Source: G039029935 sp039029935 (GTDB lineage: Bacteria; Chloroflexota; Anaerolineae; Caldilineales; Caldilineaceae). Taken from it: a stretch of DNA of 6,693 nucleotides. Numbering within the stretch: the stretch's first letter is position 1; each line of letters begins with the position of its first letter. The position numbers and the translations under genes were made by a program. Shown one piece after another: positions 1 through 5,251 of this stretch. The DNA is taken from NCBI GenBank assembly GCA_039029935.1, contig JBCCFC010000766.1, positions 1 to 6,693 on the forward strand. The letters run 5' to 3'. The notes under the pieces were generated by a model. That model worked only from the letters and a program-made list of their open reading frames with translations. It was not told the DNA's origin and made no database searches.

Positions 1-180
1 ATTCAGTCAGGACAGAAGGTGCTGATCCATGGTGCTTCGGGGTCAGTGGGGACGGCCTCCGTTCAGGTTGCGAAGGCAATGGGCGCGGAAGTCACGGGCG
101 TCAGTAGTGGGCGGAATACAGAGCTAGTCAAATCTCTGGGCGCAGATCACGTCATTGATTACACACAAGAAGATTTTACT
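1..180 (+). pseudogene. Duplicate internal fragment of the MDR oxidoreductase gene
   Basis: In frame 1 this stretch encodes IQSGQKVLIHGASGSVG onward to GADHVIDYTQEDFT. That is the start of the Rossmann NAD(P)-binding half of the same oxidoreductase encoded on the minus strand at 159-746. It has no start codon of its own, no upstream ribosome site and no N-terminal catalytic domain, so it cannot be an independent gene. After about base 180 the frame runs into the antisense of the same gene and stops near 243. Its value is that it shows about 17 residues (SLGADHVIDYTQEDFT region) that the minus-strand copy has lost, which tells the reader how the intact gene should continue. It is probably an artefact of the fold-back. 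Confidence 0.8.
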
Positions 181-305
181 AGCTCTGTATTCCGCCCACT
201 ACTGACGCCCGTGACTTCCGCGCCCATTGCCTTCGCAACCTGAACGGAGGCCGTCCCCACTGACCCCGAAGCACCATGGATCAGCACCTTCTGTCCTGAC
301 TGAAT
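1..305. repeat. Perfect 128-bp inverted repeat (fold-back) with 49-bp spacer
   Basis: Bases 1-128 are the exact reverse complement of 178-305; base 1 pairs with 305 and base 128 with 178. The spacer is 129-177. There is one mismatch (129/177), then a few more chance pairs. Both arms carry the same stretch of an MDR oxidoreductase gene, read plus on the left and minus on the right. The left arm starts exactly at the window edge, so the repeat may extend further left. The left copy reads on into the expected downstream coding sequence (GADHVIDYTQEDFT) and then turns round at about 178-180. Perfect identity plus a turn-round with only 2-3 bases of possible microhomology suggests a chimeric read, an MDA template switch or an assembly fold-back. 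A very recent true inversion is the alternative. Confidence 0.95.
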
Positions 306-746
306 CTTGGCCCGATTCTTCAGAAAATTCAGTGCCGTGATTCCCCCTTCAACAAGGGCAGCAGCTTCTTCATGTGTCATGCTTGCTGGCTTGATGAGCA
401 ATGCCCCATCTTCGGGCATACACTTATACTCGGCATATGCACCTGGTGTGGTTGCACCCGTCATCCCAAAGACCTGATCGCCCACTTGGAATAATGTCAC
501 ATCTTTGCCGACCGCCTCAATCTCTCCAGCCAACTCGATGCCTAATATCTGTTGCTTCGGTTTGGAGAGGCCGCTAAACAATCGGGCAAAGGCGGGCTTG
601 CCTGTGCGACCCGCAAGCCCTGCCGTTGTTGCCGTTGTCGCATGAACCTTGATCAACACCTCATTCTCTTTTGGCACAGGTTTTTCGATATCTCGAAGTT
701 GAAGCACATCTGGCGAACCGTATGCTGTACATAGTATCGCTTTCAT
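159..746 (-). CDS. NAD(P)-dependent alcohol dehydrogenase / quinone oxidoreductase (MDR family), 3'-truncated
   Basis: Recognised as a medium-chain dehydrogenase/reductase that transfers hydride between NAD(P)H and a carbonyl or quinone-type substrate in the cytoplasm; the substrate is unknown. Residues 1 to about 125 form the GroES-like domain (MKAILCTAYGSPDVLQL start, ILGIELAGEIEAVGKDV, GDQVFG, GAYAEY). The Rossmann domain follows, with the nucleotide-binding loop GASGSVG at 158-164. The Cys/His ligands of zinc-dependent alcohol dehydrogenases are absent, as in the zinc-free quinone-oxidoreductase branch. Family members are about 320-340 residues. Here real homology ends at VKS (near base 178), the last residues (SCV) come from the spacer of the fold-back, and the stop at 159-161 is accidental. 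The ATG at 744-746 has an AAAGGA ribosome site just upstream, inside the 15-base gap after the DUF6326 gene, so it is probably the second gene of that operon. As drawn, the product lacks half its cofactor domain and should be inactive. Confidence 0.85.
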   Translation of the reverse strand: MKAILCTAYGSPDVLQLRDIEKPVPKENEVLIKVHATTATTAGLAGRTGKPAFARLFSGLSKPKQQILGIELAGEIEAVGKDVTLFQVGDQVFGMTGATTPGAYAEYKCMPEDGALLIKPASMTHEEAAALVEGGITALNFLKNRAKIQSGQKVLIHGASGSVGTASVQVAKAMGAEVTGVSSGRNTELVKSSCV

Positions 747-761
747 GGTCTTATCCTTTCA

Positions 762-1187
762 CTACGCTTCCTGTTGTTTCCATCGCCATGCCACCCCGAT
801 GATGAACACCAATGCAACAGATTCTACGGCTGCAAAAAAGATATCATCTAAGTCTGGTGCTGTGGTATTCATCCACAAAAGCACCATAACCAAGATACCA
901 ACACCGATGTTTGTCCAGCGATTGAGTCGATAGGGCAATATCCGTGACAGTAGCACCATGATAATCAGTATCTCGACCATGATGCCGCCAATCAACATCA
1001 ACTCGTCGGTGATGACTGTGCCATTCATGATTCCGGTCAAGGCTTCTTCCAGAAACTCACGTGTGGCCATTTCATGCACATCACGAAAGAGCATATTGAA
1101 GAGGATAAATATCCATAGGGTTGATAGCAACATCTTTGGTTCTATTCTCGTTGGTTTTATTTTGGCTGGTTCTATAGTTGTGGTCAT
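762..1187 (-). CDS. DUF6326-like four-helix integral membrane protein
   Basis: A 141-residue protein with a short charged N-terminal tail (TIEPAKIKPTRIEPK) and four hydrophobic segments at about 20-34, 63-82, 91-107 and 114-133. The layout and motifs match small membrane proteins annotated DUF6326: LWIFILFNMLFRDV in helix 1, a GT...L.GGIMVEI region entering helix 2, the loop SRILPYRLNRWTNI between helices 2 and 3, and FFAAVES...WRW at the end. The family has no established biochemical role that I know of, so none is assigned. The ATG at 1185-1187 is preceded by a good ribosome site (AAAGGTAGG about 6-8 bases upstream). The stop is TAG at 762-764, 15 bases before the oxidoreductase start on the same strand, implying co-transcription. 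Length is normal for the family and the gene looks intact. Confidence 0.75.
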   Translation of the reverse strand: MTTTIEPAKIKPTRIEPKMLLSTLWIFILFNMLFRDVHEMATREFLEEALTGIMNGTVITDELMLIGGIMVEILIIMVLLSRILPYRLNRWTNIGVGILVMVLLWMNTTAPDLDDIFFAAVESVALVFIIGVAWRWKQQEA

Positions 1188-1204
1188 TTGTACCTACCTT
1201 TGTA

Positions 1205-1336
1205 TTAAGGCCAATCCACAAAATAAAAGGCCCATTGAAGCGCGGAGTTAGCAATCTCTATTGCGGGTTTTACACGAGTACGCCAGCACTAGAGAACGCT
1301 TACTCCACGAGTACTTATTTTTGTGGATTAGCCTAA
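1205..1336. repeat. MITE-like 132-bp imperfect inverted repeat
   Basis: The outer arms 1205-1226 and 1315-1336 are inverted copies of about 22 bases. The left arm reads TTAAGGCCAATCCACAAAA and the right arm, reversed, TTAGGCTAATCCACAAAAA, differing by small indels and one substitution. An inner pair, 1244-1260 and 1290-1306, is also inverted with 14 of 17 bases matching. The whole segment could fold into a long interrupted hairpin with its loop near 1261-1289. It contains no coding capacity. Size, terminal inverted repeats and intergenic position resemble a miniature inverted-repeat element, but I see no clear target-site duplication and cannot name an insertion-sequence family. It lies in the probable 5' leader of the DUF6326 operon and could alternatively be a structured RNA leader. 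Confidence 0.55.
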
Positions 1337-1345
1337 CTTGCTTCA

Positions 1346-1374
1346 AATACATCCGAATACTTACATTGACTCAA
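1346..1374 (-). promoter_or_regulatory. Weak sigma-70-type promoter candidate for the DUF6326 operon
   Basis: On the minus strand, TTGAGT (1374-1369) is followed after 17 bases by TGTATT (1351-1346). Each hexamer matches four of six consensus bases. If used, transcription would begin near 1340 and run through the MITE-like inverted repeat before reaching the DUF6326 start. The match is modest and could be chance; no other minus-strand candidate in the gap looked better. Confidence 0.25.
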
Positions 1375-1513
1375 GTATACAAGGGTGGCTGCGAGTTGTA
1401 ATCCCCACATGTGGGTAGGTAGGTGGGGACTGCTGTGGGGATATTTGACCTACCATCGAAATCGATTTAACAGTCATGATCCACAAACGTGAACAAATTG
1501 CTCTCTTGACAAT

Positions 1514-1542
1514 TTGAAAAATATGAATCAACCAAATATAAT
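1514..1542 (+). promoter_or_regulatory. Strong sigma-70-type promoter for the C13 peptidase gene
   Basis: TTGAAA (1514-1519), a 17-base spacer and a perfect TATAAT (1537-1542) make a near-consensus promoter 88 bases before the peptidase ATG; the start of transcription should fall near 1549. A 7-bp inverted repeat, CAAATTG (1494-1500) and CAATTTG (1510-1516), overlaps the upstream edge of the -35 box. It could be a regulator site, but this is inference. The gene's ribosome site is AAAGGAA at 1616-1622, 7 bases before the ATG. Confidence 0.65.
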
Positions 1543-1543
1543 C

Positions 1544-1580
1544 AATACACAACCTGCTTGACCAAAGTGGGTTGTGTATT
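1544..1580 (+). promoter_or_regulatory. 11-bp inverted repeat at the predicted transcript start (leader hairpin or operator)
   Basis: AATACACAACC (1544-1554) and GGTTGTGTATT (1570-1580) are perfect inverted copies with a 15-base loop. The left arm begins just 3' of the TATAAT box and covers the expected start of transcription. The repeat could act as DNA (an operator) or as a hairpin at the extreme 5' end of the mRNA, which often raises stability. A mixed T-rich run (TGTCTTTT) follows, but it is not a clean U tract, so a terminator or attenuator is less likely. Confidence 0.5.
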
Positions 1581-1629
1581 TGTCTTTTCGATGACAGACA
1601 CAGGGTATAACTGATAAAGGAACATCACC

Positions 1630-4600
1630 ATGACCAACATTAAAACCGGACTTCGTATACTAATCATCATTGTTATTTATATTTTGTGGATCAATGTACC
1701 GCATTATCATATCTTGACAAAACAGTTTACTCATACGGCCATCGCCAAGAATGTGGCAGAACAAAAGACTACCACACGATTGTCAGAGGTGACCTCGACA
1801 ACCTGTCAGAGCGATATAGACTGCACGGATAGTGTTGCGACTCAGTTTCAGTTCAGACAAACAACCTCAAATGCAGCGGTCGATCCTGGCGACACCATCG
1901 TCTTTAACTTAAATATTACAAACTTGAGTAATTCAGCAATGCCTGCGGGTAATGGTGTTTTAACCACATCTATCCCCATCCATACATCATTACAAATACA
2001 TGAGTCATCTTTTGTTATTGCATCTCCATCTGCGACAGGAAACTATGATCCGGCCCCCAATAATATACATGTCAATCAAGACGATACTCTATTTGATGTT
2101 GTGATTCCTTCAAATTTTAGTTTGGATAACGTTGGGTCGGGTCATGAGCAAGCAACCTACCAATATCGTGTCAAAATAGATGCCGATACTGAACCAGTAG
2201 CAGGGCAGGCAACCAAAGCGATTACTGGAATGTCTGTTTTTACCCATCCAACATTACTGTCACGACCATTGGTTGTCACAAATATCATGACAGTTCAATT
2301 TCCCATATTGATGATGACAAATACGTCTTCTGGTGGATTTGTCATGAGAGAAAGCGAGCCATTCACCTATGCGCTAGAACTTGCCAACGTTGGCGATGGC
2401 ACGGCCCCCCTGATACAAATCCGCGATTCACTGCCGATTTCTATTGCTAGCTTTGCGGCAACAACCAACGATTTCACATTTTCAGCTAAGACGTATGAGG
2501 TTGTGAATACAGGTAGTCTGATCACACTAACGATTGATGCTCTTGTTGGAAATACATCTGGATTAATTAAACTCACGATTACACCGACATTAAACACAGG
2601 TAATAACCTCTCATTTAACCCATCGACCTCTTTGGCCCTTATTACAAATACAGTCCATATCACAACGCCAAATGATGCATACATCGCTGTATCTGGCTCA
2701 CAGCTTGAAGATTCTTGGATTCATTTCTTTGAAAAATCATCACCAACGCCAACCCCAACATCAACGCCAACCCCAACATCAACGCCAACATCAACATCAA
2801 CGCCAACATCAACTTCGACCGCTACCCCTAGCTCTACACCAACACCAACACCAACGCCAACATCAACACCAACCCAAACCCCAGTTCCTACTCCTACCGG
2901 AACCCCAACATTAATTCCCACATCAACATCGACCTCAACATCTACCCCAACCCATACTTCAACATCGACTTCAACAGCTACCTCGACATCGACCTCAACA
3001 TCCACCCCAACTCCTACGCCGACATCAACATCAACCTATACGCCCATCTTAACGGCAACCCATACACCCACCGCAACCCCCTCTGCAACAGCAACGCTTA
3101 CACCAACACCATTCAATCAAGAAGATGGGCATGAATCAGATGATAGCTGCGCTGCTGCCAAACTCATTGAAACAGATGGTGCTGCCCAGGCACATACATT
3201 CCATACAGAGGCGGATGTCGATTGGGTCTACTTCCAAGCTTCCTATGAAGGTGCATATCAAATCACGGTGAGTGTACCTGATGGTTCTGCCGCGGATGTC
3301 GATTTTGTCTATTATACGCAGTGCAATCACGATATTGCGGGGGATTGGTCGGAATCGCTTGCAGCAGGGCTGGAAGTTCAGATCAATGCCGCTGAAAATC
3401 AGCTTGTCTATATGCGACTCACCAATTTTGATACAGAAGCAGACACGCTCCCTGTCAATGCCAATCTCGCCTATAGCATTTCGGTCCAACCGTTGTCGGA
3501 TGCGCCACCCAGAGAGGCGGTGATTATTGTGGCTGGGCGCTACCGCAAGAATGACCCTGTTCAAGAAAACATTAACAGTGTTGCACAATCCTTTCTCCAA
3601 CTTGCCCAAGCCAAAGGGATTGCCAGAGAGGATATCTATTATCTCTCTGCCGATGATACAGTCGAAACGCGTGATGACGATGCCACACCCAATACACTCG
3701 AAGCGGCAATTATAGACTGGGCGGCAGAGCGAGTCGATGCGACCAACCCGCTGATTCTCTATATGATTGATCATGGCGCACCAGAAACATTTTACATTGA
3801 CAATACAGAAGATGAGGACGAAGATGCGATCATAAGGCCTGCTCAACTGAATCAGTGGCTGCATACGCTAGAAAGTAAAATTCCTGGACTCAATACCATT
3901 ATCATCATCGAAGCTTGCCACTCTGGCAGTTTTATTGATATTACCAGCAATAGACGCCAACAGGATCAGGATAGTATTAGTGCTCCAAATCGTATTGTCA
4001 TCACGTCTTCCGATCCCAACTACGATGCTTACACCTCACGGGACGGTGCCTATTTTACCGATTTCTTGATGGTCAAATTAAGTCAAAACCATAACTTTGC
4101 CGACAGCTTTGAGGTCGCGGCGGCGAATGTAAACGGCCTATTCAGTAGTCAAATCCCTTGGATGGATGCTAATGGCGATGGCAAGCCTAACGAAGATCAA
4201 GACCGAGAGCTTGCTGCATTGTTTGGATTTGGCTATACAAACGTGATCAGCGGCACAAGCGTCACTGAATCACCCCCTAGCATTGTCTCTGCTAATCTTA
4301 TAGAACACATTGAACATCAGCAGGGAGACTTACGCGCTCAGGTCGAAGATGATGAGGCAGTAGAAAGCGTGTGGGCCATTGTCTATCCACCAGACTATGA
4401 ACAACCTTCTGTCGATGGTCAGTTGAATGCTGAGAGCGAGGATATGATGATCGTACTAGGGCGCACTGATGGGAACGAGCAAGCAGGCAGTTATACTGGT
4501 GCATATGACCGTTTCGACCAAGGCGGCACGTATCGCATTATCTTCCACGCTCGTGACCAGAATGGGCTTGCCGCCGAACCTGTTGTTGTGGAAGTCAATG

Positions 4601-5052
4601 TAACAGAAACGGCGACAAGCGCACCAACCAATCCACCAACAACGACGCCTACCTCTACGCCCGCTCCGATTAATACAGTGACACCAGCGCCGACGTTTGT
4701 CCCAACTGCGACTGATACCGTCATCCCACCTACGATGACGCCGACAAGACCGCCTGTGATGACACCTATGACAAACACGCCTGCCCCAACAGTCACCTCT
4801 ACCCCAACGGCTACCTCCACGACAGCACCCATTACGCCCATTATGGATAGCGTTGCAACATCAACGAGTACACCTACACCAACCAATGCGAATGCGCCCT
4901 TGGTTGGCAATGCACCGACAGTGATAGTAACAACAGGTGTCTCACCAAATCCAACAGACACCCCAAGTGACACCGCTACACCTACACCTACATCAACACT
5001 AACACCAGCACTAACCCCTCAGAAAGTCTTCCTGCCTGTCATAAGTCGCTAA
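1630..5052 (+). CDS. Secreted multidomain C13 (legumain-like) cysteine peptidase with Pro/Thr linkers
   Basis: An 1140-residue exported protein. A basic N-terminus and hydrophobic segment (about 8-24) act as signal or anchor; AIA at 37-39 is a possible cleavage site. Residues about 72-215 and 225-355 are beta-rich, DUF11-like domains. Residues 372-494 are a Pro/Thr/Ser linker. Residues 499 to about 625 resemble a PPC (pre-peptidase C-terminal) domain (DDSCAAAKLI, DVDWVYFQA). Residues about 630-871 are the peptidase: AVIIVAGRY, then YMIDHGAPETF with His715, then IIIIEACHSGSF with Cys763, the clan CD dyad. An EF-hand-like DANGDGKPNEDQD follows at 846-858, as is usual in bacterial C13 proteins. 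An Ig-like domain (about 880-993), a second linker (999-1130) and KVFLPVISR complete it. It probably cleaves proteins at the cell surface; its target is unknown. Start is ATG with AAAGGAA upstream. It appears intact and monocistronic. Confidence 0.85.
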   Translation: MTNIKTGLRILIIIVIYILWINVPHYHILTKQFTHTAIAKNVAEQKTTTRLSEVTSTTCQSDIDCTDSVATQFQFRQTTSNAAVDPGDTIVFNLNITNLSNSAMPAGNGVLTTSIPIHTSLQIHESSFVIASPSATGNYDPAPNNIHVNQDDTLFDVVIPSNFSLDNVGSGHEQATYQYRVKIDADTEPVAGQATKAITGMSVFTHPTLLSRPLVVTNIMTVQFPILMMTNTSSGGFVMRESEPFTYALELANVGDGTAPLIQIRDSLPISIASFAATTNDFTFSAKTYEVVNTGSLITLTIDALVGNTSGLIKLTITPTLNTGNNLSFNPSTSLALITNTVHITTPNDAYIAVSGSQLEDSWIHFFEKSSPTPTPTSTPTPTSTPTSTSTPTSTSTATPSSTPTPTPTPTSTPTQTPVPTPTGTPTLIPTSTSTSTSTPTHTSTSTSTATSTSTSTSTPTPTPTSTSTYTPILTATHTPTATPSATATLTPTPFNQEDGHESDDSCAAAKLIETDGAAQAHTFHTEADVDWVYFQASYEGAYQITVSVPDGSAADVDFVYYTQCNHDIAGDWSESLAAGLEVQINAAENQLVYMRLTNFDTEADTLPVNANLAYSISVQPLSDAPPREAVIIVAGRYRKNDPVQENINSVAQSFLQLAQAKGIAREDIYYLSADDTVETRDDDATPNTLEAAIIDWAAERVDATNPLILYMIDHGAPETFYIDNTEDEDEDAIIRPAQLNQWLHTLESKIPGLNTIIIIEACHSGSFIDITSNRRQQDQDSISAPNRIVITSSDPNYDAYTSRDGAYFTDFLMVKLSQNHNFADSFEVAAANVNGLFSSQIPWMDANGDGKPNEDQDRELAALFGFGYTNVISGTSVTESPPSIVSANLIEHIEHQQGDLRAQVEDDEAVESVWAIVYPPDYEQPSVDGQLNAESEDMMIVLGRTDGNEQAGSYTGAYDRFDQGGTYRIIFHARDQNGLAAEPVVVEVNVTETATSAPTNPPTTTPTSTPAPINTVTPAPTFVPTATDTVIPPTMTPTRPPVMTPMTNTPAPTVTSTPTATSTTAPITPIMDSVATSTSTPTPTNANAPLVGNAPTVIVTTGVSPNPTDTPSDTATPTPTSTLTPALTPQKVFLPVISR
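2743..3111 (+). repeat. Degenerate CCA/ACA/TCA repeat encoding the first Pro/Thr/Ser linker
   Basis: This stretch inside the peptidase gene encodes residues 372-494, almost entirely P, T and S. At the DNA level the first 90 bases or so are close copies of short units such as CCAACATCAACG, whereas the middle and end use more varied codons. Such tracts are prone to length change by slippage. The protein segment is probably an extended, flexible and possibly glycosylated spacer that holds the peptidase away from the DUF11-like part. Open frames on the other strand here (runs of V, D, G and E) are antisense shadows. Confidence 0.85.
4624..5019 (+). repeat. Second Pro/Thr-rich linker, low DNA-level repetition
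   Basis: Encodes residues 999-1130 of the peptidase, rich in P, T, A and S (NPPTTTPTSTPAPINT and similar), between the Ig-like domain and the C-terminal KVFLPVISR. Unlike the first linker, proline and threonine codons are mixed (CCA, CCG, CCC, CCT; ACA, ACG, ACC) and there is no obvious DNA unit. This suggests selection on amino-acid composition rather than recent repeat expansion. Its position just before the C-terminal motif is typical of a cell-wall or envelope spacer. Confidence 0.7.
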
Positions 5053-5060
5053 TTTTTGCC

Positions 5061-5084
5061 AATTCCCAAATTCAATCGGGAATT
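5061..5084 (+). terminator. Weak hairpin after the peptidase gene
   Basis: AATTCCC (5061-5067) and GGGAATT (5078-5084) form a 7-bp stem with a 10-base loop, nine bases after the TAA stop of the peptidase. No run of U follows, so this is not a canonical intrinsic terminator. It may be an mRNA 3'-end structure or chance. Confidence 0.3.
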
Positions 5085-5103
5085 CAGAGAAGCCAGCTAG
5101 GTT

Positions 5104-5131
5104 TTGACAGATGAGTGATTTTGTGTAACAT
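5104..5131 (+). promoter_or_regulatory. Promoter candidate for the hydroxyacid dehydrogenase gene
   Basis: A perfect TTGACA (5104-5109), a 16-base spacer and TAACAT (5126-5131, four of six consensus bases) lie about 120 bases before the ATG at 5252. Transcription would start near 5138, giving a leader of about 110 bases that contains the strong inverted repeat at 5178-5222. The presence of its own promoter supports treating the dehydrogenase as a separate unit from the peptidase. Confidence 0.45.
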
Positions 5132-5177
5132 GCATAGTATAGCCTTTCTCTAAAAATAAATGACAACTAATCATATC

Positions 5178-5222
5178 GTCATGGTTCAGACTGCCCTTAA
5201 CTGGGGTAATCTGAACCATGAC
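5178..5222 (+). promoter_or_regulatory. 13-bp perfect inverted repeat / leader hairpin upstream of the dehydrogenase
   Basis: GTCATGGTTCAGA (5178-5190) is the exact reverse complement of TCTGAACCATGAC (5210-5222). Inside it, 5192-5196 can pair with 5204-5208 (one G-U pair), so as RNA it would form a stem of about 18 pairs with one mismatch and a 7-base loop. It ends 29 bases before the ATG. Neither side is followed by a T run, so it is not a standard terminator in either direction. It may be a regulator site, a leader structure affecting translation, or a remnant of a small palindromic repeat element. The sequence alone does not decide. Confidence 0.6.
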
Positions 5223-5251
5223 AGTCTATACAATCATAAAGAAGAAAATAA

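Larger units (their letters stand above)
1188..1629. other. Divergent intergenic region, 442 bp, no gene
   Basis: This region separates the leftward DUF6326 gene from the rightward peptidase gene, so it must carry promoters for both. From left to right it holds a MITE-like imperfect inverted repeat (1205-1336), a weak minus-strand promoter candidate (1346-1374), a perfect 12-bp palindrome CCCACATGTGGG (1404-1415) running into a G-rich stretch to 1440, a 10-bp palindrome AAATCGATTT (1459-1468), and then the promoter and leader hairpin of the peptidase gene. An open frame on the minus strand at 1361-1552 has no recognisable protein features and overlaps these elements, so I do not call it. Confidence 0.7.

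Noticed and set aside
1506..1542. TTGACA (1506-1511) as the -35 box for TATAAT at 1537
   Set aside because: The spacer would be 25 bases, too long; TTGAAA at 1514-1519 gives the ideal 17.
1361..1552. 63-codon minus-strand open frame in the divergent intergenic region
   Set aside because: No ribosome site or family features seen; it overlaps the promoter and palindromes of the peptidase gene.
2721..3005. Minus-strand open frame rich in V, D, G and E
   Set aside because: It is the antisense of the Pro/Thr linker; the composition is a direct consequence of the repeat.
2743..3111. Repeat block resembling a CRISPR or tandem array
   Set aside because: The repeats are in frame, encode a Pro/Thr/Ser linker inside a long intact gene, and lack constant repeats with unique spacers.
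3136..3864. 242-codon minus-strand open frame
   Set aside because: It lies entirely antisense to the PPC-like and peptidase domains, has no recognisable motif, and the plus strand carries clear conserved catalytic motifs.
4491..4973. 160-codon minus-strand open frame, Val/Gly rich
   Set aside because: Antisense to the second Pro/Thr linker, with the same compositional artefact.
5178..5222. Strong hairpin as an intrinsic terminator of the peptidase gene
   Set aside because: No T run follows on either strand, and it lies 125 bases beyond the stop and downstream of a promoter candidate for the next gene.
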